Shown piece after piece: positions 26,798 to 33,667 of a stretch of 33,667 bases of DNA (position 1 is its first letter; every line of letters begins with the position of its first letter). The position numbers were made by a program, and so were the translations under genes. The DNA is from a virus. The DNA is taken from IMG/VR virus record IMGVR_UViG_3300032307_000457, positions 1 through 33,667 of that record; one strand, written 5' to 3'. The notes beneath the pieces are model-generated. The model was not told where the DNA came from. It saw nothing but the letters and a program-made list of their open reading frames with translations, and searched no databases.

Positions 26798-27484
26798 GTG
26801 GGAAAACTCGACGGTATACCAAAGATAGTCTACATAAACATGGATAGCGCTATAGAGCGTAGAAAACATATGGAATCTCAATTTGCTAATTACGGTATAA
26901 CTAACTACAAAAGATTTTCTGGTTTGAAAGCAATTAGGTCTAAAAATAGAAAAATGAAGCCATCCGAATATGGATGTATGATGTCTCACTTACGTATAAT
27001 CGAAGATTTCTATAAAAGCGGGGAAGATCAAATAATAATAGTAGAAGACGATATAGATATATCAGCAATAGAAAATTGGGACTTCACCTGGAAAGAACTA
27101 ATGGGTATTATTCCTGAATATGATATTTTACAACTAGTTCGAAATCGTGTAGAAGAAGATCATGCAAGATTGAGGGTTTGGGATTGCGAAGACAAGAGCA
27201 CTGGTGCATACTTAATAACAAGAGAATATGCTAAAAAAGTATTAGACATATATACCAAAGATCCAATCAGGCTATATGCATTTCCTGATCTTTCAGAAAG
27301 AGTTGGACCTGTAGCAGACTTTGCGCTATATTTTGGTTTTAATTCACTATCAATATCTGTATTTAAACAAAAACTATTTCCTAGCCAAATTGCAAGGACT
27401 GAGTTTCCAGAGTGGTTTGTCGAGCAACACATATCTATGGAAAAGTTTTGGTCTGAAAAACATTCAATTAGTGAGATAGTATAA
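26798..27484 (+). CDS. GT25-like glycosyltransferase, paralogue of the gene at 26048
   Basis: A protein of 228 residues, GTG start. IPKIVYINMDSAIERRKHM, SEYGCMMSHLRIIE and IIIVEDDIDI (79-88, EDD at 83-85) sit at the same residue positions as in the neighbour, so the pair arose by tandem duplication. A shorter central loop is the main visible difference. Each copy has its own promoter, so expression is not simply shared. Confidence 0.8.
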   Translation: MGKLDGIPKIVYINMDSAIERRKHMESQFANYGITNYKRFSGLKAIRSKNRKMKPSEYGCMMSHLRIIEDFYKSGEDQIIIVEDDIDISAIENWDFTWKELMGIIPEYDILQLVRNRVEEDHARLRVWDCEDKSTGAYLITREYAKKVLDIYTKDPIRLYAFPDLSERVGPVADFALYFGFNSLSISVFKQKLFPSQIARTEFPEWFVEQHISMEKFWSEKHSISEIV

Positions 27485-27488
27485 ATAT

Positions 27489-28097
27489 ATGATTCCTAAA
27501 ATAATACACAGAACAGTGCCAAGAGAAACAACCGAGTTAATGGACTATTGTTGGGAAACAGTTAAAAAATATACTCCAGACTACATACACATGACTCATT
27601 ATGATGATGATGAGTATAAATATATAAAAGATGTTTTGCCACTTTGCAAAAGAGGTGCATTTAGGGCAGACTTAATTCGTTTAGAAGTTTTGTATAGGTA
27701 CGGTGGTATATATATAGATAGCGACTTAGAACTATACAAAAACATTGATTCTTTTTTAAATAGCAATTTATTTGTTTGTAAAGAAGACAATTGGTACATC
27801 ATTAATGCAGTCATAGGTGCTTCACCACAAAATGAACACATATTAAATCTTTTAAAAATATCTAAAAACATTATTAAGCAGGGTGGGCTAGAGCCTCCAT
27901 ACTTATTTAAATCAAAAGAATTAAAAATAAAGATGGCTTTTGGGCCACATGTATTTCATAATTATTTAAAAAATAAAACTGGAATAAATGTTATTGATTC
28001 AGAAAATTTTGGAACATTTTGGCATAATGAAAAAATAAAAGGTATTTATGGAACACACATATGTGCTGGATCGTGGACAAAAGAGGAGGAAAACTAA
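27489..28097 (+). CDS. GT32-like (Gly_transf_sug) glycosyltransferase
   Basis: A protein of 202 residues, shorter than the family member at 3467. IPKIIHRTVP at the start, RADLIRLEVLYRYGGIYIDSDLELY (59-83) with D77-x-D79, and a later AFGPHVFH block fit GT32. The start lies 4 nt after the previous stop with no ribosome site; TGA-GATAGT 8 nt upstream could serve as a weak leaderless-type promoter, otherwise it depends on the upstream gene. Confidence 0.75.
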   Translation: MIPKIIHRTVPRETTELMDYCWETVKKYTPDYIHMTHYDDDEYKYIKDVLPLCKRGAFRADLIRLEVLYRYGGIYIDSDLELYKNIDSFLNSNLFVCKEDNWYIINAVIGASPQNEHILNLLKISKNIIKQGGLEPPYLFKSKELKIKMAFGPHVFHNYLKNKTGINVIDSENFGTFWHNEKIKGIYGTHICAGSWTKEEEN

Positions 28098-28253
28098 TTG
28101 GATAATAAGTCAATTTCTAGCGAAAGTGCTTGGGATGAGGAGTTTAAGTTTGAACACTCATCGCTGGCTTCAAAAATATTTTCAGATATTTGCTGTCATG
28201 GATGTTCTTGCAAATCCGAAAAAGATCACGAAAAAGATATCACCATTTCTTAA
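28098..28253 (+). CDS. Cys-rich small protein, TTG start, 51 residues
   Basis: TTG 28098 directly follows the previous stop with GAGGAGG 8 nt upstream. The cluster CCHGCSC (residues 32-38) in an otherwise polar helical protein suggests metal binding. It overlaps the 3' end of the convergent gene at 28240 by 14 nt. Confidence 0.55.
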   Translation: MDNKSISSESAWDEEFKFEHSSLASKIFSDICCHGCSCKSEKDHEKDITIS

Positions 28254-28443
28254 TAGGACATCTAGCATTCTCTAGTTTTGTCTTCAGGTTCATAAAGCAT
28301 CCACACTTAGCGCAACGGTCTCTATTTGGCCTATAGAACTCGCATGAAGAGCATATTTCGAGACGGTATGCAACCAGATCCTCTGGGCTGCGTGGCTGAA
28401 AAGGATTAATCAAATCCCAAGGCTTCATCTCTCTATCAGCCAT
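28240..28443 (-). CDS. Zinc-ribbon phage protein, 67 residues
   Basis: ICSSCEFYRPNRDRCAKCGCFMNLKTKLENARCPIKKW holds C31, C34, C44, C47, C49 and C62, a pattern frequent in small phage zinc-ribbon proteins that read CxxCxxY...CxxCGCFM. It follows the gene at 28444 without a gap. Role unknown. Confidence 0.7.
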   Translation of the reverse strand: MADREMKPWDLINPFQPRSPEDLVAYRLEICSSCEFYRPNRDRCAKCGCFMNLKTKLENARCPIKKW

Positions 28444-29202
28444 TTAGTTCCACTCAATCTCCTGGTTATAAGTAACAGAATACTCTCCTGAGTATATCTC
28501 AGCATATGAAATTATATCCGACATATATCGCATAGTGAAGTTTTTATCCATCTTTCCAGCCATATATTTGATACCCCTCGTCACTGGCGCAAATGATAAC
28601 TTTTCGTTATAAAGTGCTTCATTCATTTCTTCCAGGTAAATTTCCTTCTTGCGCCTACGAGATACAAACCCTTGTTTAGGATATTTGGTTTGGATACCAG
28701 ACATATCTAAGGTTTGATTAATAATCGGAGCAATATCGGAATACCTTAACCTTGTTGACCAGTTTCGCATATTATCGCCATACTTCTCCATATTCTTATA
28801 TGTTGAATCGGCGTGAGCCATGCGTATGAGGTCATAGTCGGTTAGTTCAGCCTCTATTGTCGCCGAGATCAAAAAGCACGTTGCGTATGGGAATTTCTCG
28901 AAATATCGCTTCGTTCCAAAGTGGCGATTTGGATTAAATGATTTGTCGGACATATTATCTTCTAGTTGTCGCATATGGTTTCCGATTGACACGTAGTCCG
29001 CCGAACTCATATCGCAATCCACAAATAGACATTCTTTTGGATTTACGTCGTCAGCCAGAGTTAAAATGTTTTTATCGTATGTTCCAACAACTACTGATCC
29101 AAACCTTCTATTCAATAATTCCGCTGACATAAAACCATCAATATCTGGAGAGATTATTAGTTGCTTAGAATACTCTAGTGTATTTAATATAGCACTTTGC
29201 AT
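28444..29202 (-). CDS. DHH-like phosphoesterase candidate
   Basis: A protein of 252 residues. LIISPDIDGFMSAELL (15-30) resembles motif I of RecJ/DHH enzymes (DxDG-x-SA), and LFVDCDM (59-65) the second metal-binding Asp motif; a true DHH triad is not seen, NHM taking its place. It could be a nuclease or nucleotide phosphoesterase, or a diverged relative. AGGGGG lies 10 nt before the ATG. It forms a unit with the zinc-ribbon gene. Moderate confidence only. Confidence 0.5.
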   Translation of the reverse strand: MQSAILNTLEYSKQLIISPDIDGFMSAELLNRRFGSVVVGTYDKNILTLADDVNPKECLFVDCDMSSADYVSIGNHMRQLEDNMSDKSFNPNRHFGTKRYFEKFPYATCFLISATIEAELTDYDLIRMAHADSTYKNMEKYGDNMRNWSTRLRYSDIAPIINQTLDMSGIQTKYPKQGFVSRRRKKEIYLEEMNEALYNEKLSFAPVTRGIKYMAGKMDKNFTMRYMSDIISYAEIYSGEYSVTYNQEIEWN

Positions 29203-29227
29203 TTTTAAATCTACCCCCTTAAAAATA

Positions 29228-29243
29228 TGTTATAATTGTGTTT
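29228..29243 (+). promoter_or_regulatory. Extended -10 promoter, leaderless type
   Basis: TGT-TATAAT (-10 at 29231-29236), 7 nt, ATG 29244. Confidence 0.6.
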
Positions 29244-29528
29244 ATGTCAGTACAAGAATGGGCTGGTTTAACACTCACAATACTTTCAATTGTAGCACTG
29301 GTTGCAGGTGCAGTCAAGTGGTATATTGGTCAACAAATTTCACCGATTAAAGAAGCGGTTGATGATATTAGATCAGAAACAAAAACAAATGGTGGATCTT
29401 CAATGAGAGATGAAATTAGATCCATAAAGAAGCAACAAGAAGAAGCAAAAGAACTTCGCAAGCAAACAAATAAAAAACTTGATCATATGTATGAAGTTCT
29501 GTTAGATTATATCGCTAAATCTAAATAA
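29244..29528 (+). CDS. Membrane protein with cytoplasmic coiled coil, 94 residues
   Basis: One hydrophobic segment (LTLTILSIVALVAGAVKWYIG, about residues 9-29) followed by a charged helical region with heptads (DEIRSIKKQQEEAKELRKQTNKKLDHMYEVLLDYI). The layout matches single-pass holin- or spanin-like phage proteins, but it is far from a recognisable endolysin, so the call stays structural. The start follows an extended -10. Confidence 0.6.
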   Translation: MSVQEWAGLTLTILSIVALVAGAVKWYIGQQISPIKEAVDDIRSETKTNGGSSMRDEIRSIKKQQEEAKELRKQTNKKLDHMYEVLLDYIAKSK

Positions 29529-29757
29529 CTACTATATATAATATATATTCTATTTATAAGTATATTACTTTTACAGTATATTCTTTTCTTTATATATTTT
29601 AAGTATACACCATCCAATACCCTGGCTAATTACACATAACAGTATAAAACGGACATTTGGTATTGTAACAATCTTGTAACAATTTGGTGTGCCTGGCTAA
29701 AAATAAAAAGTTATGCGTAAATGATAAATAGTCTTAATATAATGTTATAATTCAATG
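29529..29757. other. AT-rich intergenic stretch with promoters and short repeats
   Basis: No gene. It holds alternating TA tracts, two CCTGGCTAA copies, and TTGTAACAA twice (29663-29671 and 29674-29682) at 11-bp spacing. Candidate -10 hexamers TATAAT lie at 29738-29743 and 29746-29751, the latter with an extended TGT. Confidence 0.4.
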
Positions 29758-29758
29758 G

Positions 29759-29820
29759 CTAACACTCTAGGTTGCTTCAATCCCACCCCCACTGCCCCTA
29801 GAGTGTTAGTTTTATTATTT
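29759..29820 (+). terminator. Long-stem terminator or short hairpin RNA
   Basis: CTAACACTCTAGG (29759-29771) pairs perfectly over 13 bp with CCTAGAGTGTTAG (29797-29809); a 25-nt C-rich loop; then TTTTATTATTT. It ends transcription before the tail module. A TATAAT just upstream could also make it a stand-alone small RNA. Confidence 0.7.
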
Positions 29821-29821
29821 A

Positions 29822-29837
29822 TGGTATAATACTAAGT
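29822..29837 (+). promoter_or_regulatory. Extended -10 promoter, leaderless type
   Basis: TGG-TATAAT (-10 at 29825-29830), 7 nt, ATG 29838; begins at the end of the terminator T-tract. Confidence 0.65.
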
Positions 29838-30242
29838 ATGTCTTGCCACTCCTGTTCTCCAAGCACACATTCTTACGGCGCCAAGCCAGCAAACATACAA
29901 TGGAAGATTGTTCGTGGGGACACAGCAACATTAAAAGTAGAATTTTATGAAAAAGATGAGGTTACCTATTTGGATACAACAGGGTGGACCTATGAAGCAA
30001 CGGCATACGATGTAGATGGTTCTACATTGAGCACATTAGATGTTCAGGGTGAAGATGGATGGGTATCAATAACGGCACATCCAGAGATGACCGAAGACTG
30101 GGGTTCTGGATACAAGTCAGTTGTTAAAGAACTCCCATTTGATCTAGAAGTTACAATTCCTGGAACACCTGAAAATAAAATATGGACACCAGTTGTTGGT
30201 AACATATGTGTCCTAGGTGATGTTTCTCCAGGAGGGTTATAG
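29838..30242 (+). CDS. Tail-fibre-associated beta-rich protein, 134 residues
   Basis: Cys-rich start (MSCHSCSPS), then IQWKIVRGDTATLKVEFYEKDEVTYLDTTGWTYEATAYD, an all-beta pattern resembling the immunoglobulin-like or BppU-type N-terminal modules found before phage fibres. It ends only 2 nt before the collagen-like fibre and carries its GGAGG, so it is probably an adaptor or baseplate-side partner of the fibre. Confidence 0.55.
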   Translation: MSCHSCSPSTHSYGAKPANIQWKIVRGDTATLKVEFYEKDEVTYLDTTGWTYEATAYDVDGSTLSTLDVQGEDGWVSITAHPEMTEDWGSGYKSVVKELPFDLEVTIPGTPENKIWTPVVGNICVLGDVSPGGL

Positions 30243-30244
30243 TT

Positions 30245-33200
30245 ATGTCAGATGTAGTTGTAAAGATTGTTCCAATGGTAGGTCCAGAAGGACCAACAGG
30301 GCCACAAGGTCCAATAGGTCCATCAGGAGGTCCAGTAGGTCCACAGGGTCCAGTAGGTCCTGGCTATGCTCCAGTTACGCTATATCCAATTGCGGTTGGA
30401 AGCACATCTGACGGACTAAAAATCTTTGGTGGTGAAACTCTACCTATTTCATGGAGTGAAGGTAGTAGAGTTAGAGTTCTTCCATTAAATAATGGTTTAC
30501 CAATTCCCTCTATTTTTATGGATGGTCACATTCAAGTAATCACTCCTGAAAGAGACGAAATAAGGATTTACGTTGACTACTACGAAGGCACTTGGGGATC
30601 AGTCCAGTATGAAGAATGGCAGATGGTTCTTACTGGTCAACGTGGTGCTACAGGTGCAACTGGACCACAAGGAATACAGGGTCCAAAAGGAGATAAGGGA
30701 GATCAGGGTATCCAAGGACCAATAGGTCAAACTGGTGCAACTGGAATTAACTGGCAAGGATCTTGGAAATTTGATGTAGATTATGTAAATAATGATGCAG
30801 TTTTTTATAACCAATCTTCTTGGTTTGCTTCAGGTAATCCACCTTTAGGAGAGGTTCCATCTTTAACATCTTCTTACTGGTTCCCACTAGCAATAGAAGG
30901 TGCAACAGGTCCAGTAGGACCACAAGGCCCTATAGGATTAACTGGTGAGACAGGACCGCAAGGTCCAATAGGTCCAGAGGGAATTTTAGAATCACCAACT
31001 CCTCCAACAGATACAGATACTCTTTGGCTTGATACATCAGTCGAAGGTTTGACTGGAGTTGGAGTCCAAGGAGAAATTGGTTTTCCTGGATTTAAGTATG
31101 ACACCAGAAGAACATATACAAATCAATACGTTGTTGGCGAAATAATTGAATACAATGGAAACTATTTTATTTGTACTGCAAGCAACGATGCTATACCACC
31201 AACTGGTGGAGCAATTGGAGTTTATTGGTCACCATACTCTTTTGTAGGTCCACAAGGGCCAGTAGGACCACAAGGTGATCAAGGGCCACAAGGTGTTCCA
31301 GGAACAGATGCATCTGGTGGAGTTGTTTACTTAGGAAACTATGTTTCAGGTAATGGATACACTAAAGACATTGCAGTTGTAAGAGGAAGCGATAATAACT
31401 TATACATTGCAAAAGCAAATGGTGGTTTAGCAGATCCAGTTGGCAATACTGCAGAGTGGAATATATTCTCCAACAATGATAGTGAAACCGCAAATCTTGG
31501 AGACTTCCAGTTTACTGCAGCAACCGCTAATGTTAACAACTCGCAATCACTACGTTTAGAATCTAGAAGATATGACGGAACATCAGCAGGAGACTTAATT
31601 CTTAATCCAAACGATCCTTCTATAAGACTAAGAGCAAATGATCTGCGGAGTGAATATTTTAACAATCAGTGGTCTTCTGCTACTTGGAGCAATGAAATAG
31701 TTGATATTGTAGACACTCCAGATATTATTAACTTCTTAAATTCAATAACTGACTCAGCAGGTGTACAACGTGTTTCTATCAATGGGGGGCAGCCAATAAA
31801 TGTCACTGGTTTAAGTTGGACTCCAACAAATGTTCAGTTGGCTGTTGCTACACCAACAGAGAATACAACAACAATAACAGAAATTGTATTTATATATCAA
31901 ATTACGTCTCAAATAAGTCTTGATTATGACGATGGCTCTATTGATATTTTTGCAAATAGAATGAATATAAATATGACAACCACAGAGGGTAGAGATATTA
32001 ATATTATTTCTGCTGATGATGCAACTCTTAGAGCATCTGGAGATGACCTAAATCTTCATGCAAAGGATGATATTCGTTTTATTTCATCATGGGATAATGC
32101 CGATCATTCATGGACAATGGATTCGGAAGGAAGGCTACAACTTCCAGGTAACGGTTATATAGAAAACCCTGAAGACTCATCTGGAGATGGGTACCAAAAT
32201 GATACTATAAAAATAGTTCCAGATAGTCTTTTGCAGTCAGATCAATATTTAATAATTGATCCTACCGCTCCAAACCACATTCATATTCGTGCTGGTGGTG
32301 TTCAAGATTACTCCAACGCAGAACTTATTCTTGGTGGCGAAAGAGCAGGGGTACATGTATCTGATCCAACTGGAGATGTGTGGGTTCAGACAAAGAAAGA
32401 AGACTACAACTGGTCATGGCAAAATGTAAACCCTAATGATGGAACTACATATATTACAAACTCATCTATGTCAGAACCAGATATTGGTGACTTTACAGTT
32501 CAGGATGGCATTAAATATATTATCACTAGTGTATCTAGAGATGAACCAAACGGAAACACTGCATACATGGCAACAGGAAGCAATGGAGAACTTCTAAACT
32601 TTGTTTCTCTTGCATATTATACATTTACTAGAGACAATGGTAATTACACTTGGAAATTTGATGCTATTAATGATGCTCCAGTTCTTGTTCTTCCCCCAGA
32701 AGAGCCAATGATTACAAATCTAGCGGTGCCAGGAGATATTACTCTTAGTGCATATAATGGAATTAAGATTGCAGCATCACAAGGATTTGGAATTGAATTC
32801 CCCGATCAAACAATTCAGACAACTGCTTATATTCCAGGAGGAGATGCTCCAGCAGAAACATTGTTTACAGTAAATGGTGGAACCACTGCAGCACAGCCAA
32901 CATTTAACGGTGCCCCATTATTTAGCGGTAGTTATATTAAAACAGGTCAATTAATACACTTCCAAATACAGGTAGACATGGATAACATATCTGACTTTGG
33001 TACTGGACAGTTCTATGTAGATCTACCATTTGCAGCAAAGTATGGGTATCAGTTTAAAGAGGGATGTCTACATGACATATCAACAAGCAAACAATATGCT
33101 ATTGGTGGCCATGTCGCTGCAAATACAGAAAGATTGTTCTTAACATTTACTAACTCTGCTGGGCAAGATGAGTTGTTTGATCATAATAGTCCAATAACAT

Positions 33201-33250
33201 TAAATGCTGAAGACAACTTTCACATTGCTGGGACTTACATAACAAGTTAA
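30245..33250 (+). CDS. Collagen-like tail fibre / receptor-binding protein
   Basis: A protein of 1001 residues. Gly-X-Y collagen-like runs (GPEGPTGPQGPIGPSG and others) occur at about residues 13-40, 130-166, 218-248 and 335-355, split by small beta domains. Two of these (near 170-215 and 285-335) have the WxxGxxYxxGDxVxYxGxxYxA pattern of ChtBD3/CBM5-like carbohydrate-binding modules. A long beta-structured shaft follows, and a C-terminal domain from about residue 865. Trimeric assembly is typical of this design. It likely binds host surface glycans. Confidence 0.8.
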   Translation: MSDVVVKIVPMVGPEGPTGPQGPIGPSGGPVGPQGPVGPGYAPVTLYPIAVGSTSDGLKIFGGETLPISWSEGSRVRVLPLNNGLPIPSIFMDGHIQVITPERDEIRIYVDYYEGTWGSVQYEEWQMVLTGQRGATGATGPQGIQGPKGDKGDQGIQGPIGQTGATGINWQGSWKFDVDYVNNDAVFYNQSSWFASGNPPLGEVPSLTSSYWFPLAIEGATGPVGPQGPIGLTGETGPQGPIGPEGILESPTPPTDTDTLWLDTSVEGLTGVGVQGEIGFPGFKYDTRRTYTNQYVVGEIIEYNGNYFICTASNDAIPPTGGAIGVYWSPYSFVGPQGPVGPQGDQGPQGVPGTDASGGVVYLGNYVSGNGYTKDIAVVRGSDNNLYIAKANGGLADPVGNTAEWNIFSNNDSETANLGDFQFTAATANVNNSQSLRLESRRYDGTSAGDLILNPNDPSIRLRANDLRSEYFNNQWSSATWSNEIVDIVDTPDIINFLNSITDSAGVQRVSINGGQPINVTGLSWTPTNVQLAVATPTENTTTITEIVFIYQITSQISLDYDDGSIDIFANRMNINMTTTEGRDINIISADDATLRASGDDLNLHAKDDIRFISSWDNADHSWTMDSEGRLQLPGNGYIENPEDSSGDGYQNDTIKIVPDSLLQSDQYLIIDPTAPNHIHIRAGGVQDYSNAELILGGERAGVHVSDPTGDVWVQTKKEDYNWSWQNVNPNDGTTYITNSSMSEPDIGDFTVQDGIKYIITSVSRDEPNGNTAYMATGSNGELLNFVSLAYYTFTRDNGNYTWKFDAINDAPVLVLPPEEPMITNLAVPGDITLSAYNGIKIAASQGFGIEFPDQTIQTTAYIPGGDAPAETLFTVNGGTTAAQPTFNGAPLFSGSYIKTGQLIHFQIQVDMDNISDFGTGQFYVDLPFAAKYGYQFKEGCLHDISTSKQYAIGGHVAANTERLFLTFTNSAGQDELFDHNSPITLNAEDNFHIAGTYITS

Positions 33251-33261
33251 ATCATATGGTG

Positions 33262-33278
33262 TATAATAATCTAAGGAG
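33262..33278 (+). promoter_or_regulatory. -10 plus ribosome site
   Basis: TATAAT (33262-33267), then AAGGAG (33273-33278) 8 nt before ATG 33287. Unlike the leaderless genes, this start has both elements. Confidence 0.5.
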
Positions 33279-33286
33279 TTATATTT

Positions 33287-33667
33287 ATGAGCCAATTAAA
33301 GTATTTTGATGAGTCAACTAATCAGTGGGTACCAGCAATTGTTGGTGCTAGAGGAGAGACAGGTCCAGGCGTCCCACCAGGTGGCAATGCAAATAAGATT
33401 TTATCAAAACAAGACGGAACTGATTACAATACTAGATGGACAGATAGAGAAGTTAAAAAGTTTGGAGCCATTAATAATTCCCTAGGTAATGTTGCACACG
33501 ATTGCTCACTTTCTTATACCTTTAAGCACTCTGATATTCAAGATAACTTTATAGCAAAACTAAACAACCTATCTTTATTACAAGATGAGACTGTAGATGT
33601 TGTAATAATTCTTGAACAGGGATCAACTGCATATATTCCATACATGGTTACAATTAATGGATCATCT
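33287..33667 (+). CDS. Tail-fibre protein (partial, N-terminal 127 residues)
   Basis: The start MSQLKYFDESTNQWVPAIVGARGETGPG is a common fibre N-terminus: a short strand with a W-V-P turn, then a brief collagen-like G-x-G run. The NKILSKQDGTDYNTRWTDREVKKFGA segment also recurs in phage fibres and leads into the head domain. It runs off the right edge. Confidence 0.7.
   Translation, partial: MSQLKYFDESTNQWVPAIVGARGETGPGVPPGGNANKILSKQDGTDYNTRWTDREVKKFGAINNSLGNVAHDCSLSYTFKHSDIQDNFIAKLNNLSLLQDETVDVVIILEQGSTAYIPYMVTINGSS

Noticed and set aside
30599-31665. Minus-strand frames rich in Pro, Cys and Ser
   Set aside because: Reverse reading of the collagen-like Gly-X-Y codons.
1-33667. Prophage integration signals (integrase, attachment site flanking a tRNA)
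   Set aside because: No integrase or recombinase is visible, and the tRNAs are complete single copies without flanking duplicated ends.

Overview
The window looks like part of the genome of an uncultivated tailed phage (Caudoviricetes) of an actinobacterial host. Phage markers are a collagen-like tail fibre (30245-33250), a second fibre gene running off the right edge, a neighbouring tail-accessory gene, holin-like small membrane proteins, a DUF932 protein, a Gp88-family protein, a pyrimidine-dimer glycosylase, five tRNAs and dozens of tightly packed genes of 20-150 codons. The host is inferred from two sites matching the Gram-positive/actinobacterial LexA box (CGAACA-N2-TGTTCG), repeated CRP/GlxR-like palindromes (TGTGA-N6-TCACA) and many apparently leaderless genes. 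Base composition is AT-rich and no integrase is visible.

Layout. 1-1088: end of a rightward block with small membrane proteins, closed by a terminator. 1148-11910: a mosaic of short units on both strands. It holds seven sugar- or methyl-transfer genes plus a nucleotide-sugar epimerase, a Stealth-like transferase and a DUF1796 protein, mixed with tRNAs, zinc-ribbon microproteins and the DNA-repair glycosylase. 11911-12926: about 1 kb without credible genes between two converging blocks, with three DnaA boxes, six TTCGTAAT-type repeats and many GGTTTG repeats; this is the best origin candidate. 12927-23996: about 37 small leftward genes in several transcription units. 23997-24554: divergent control region with LexA boxes, CRP-like sites, twin promoters and short direct repeats. 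24555-25079: three small rightward genes. 25206-28097: sulfotransferase, two GT25-like and one GT32-like glycosyltransferase. 28098-29528: small proteins, a DHH-like phosphoesterase candidate and a membrane coiled-coil protein. 29838-33667: tail-fibre module.

How it works together. The carbohydrate-active genes could build or modify a glycan, on the virion or on the host surface; the fibre module would bind the host. The leftward block resembles an early-gene region. Its promoters share two designs. One is an extended -10 (TGn-TATAAT type) ending 6-7 nt before the start codon, predicting leaderless mRNAs. The other is a -35/-10 promoter carrying wTGTCGGTGG at a fixed 17 nt before the -10. Intergenic gaps there reuse the same parts in the same order (hairpin, CCCGTG, DnaA box, CRP-like site, promoter). 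This regulatory architecture is the most novel aspect of the window. All functional calls rest on motifs read by eye; no database search was possible.
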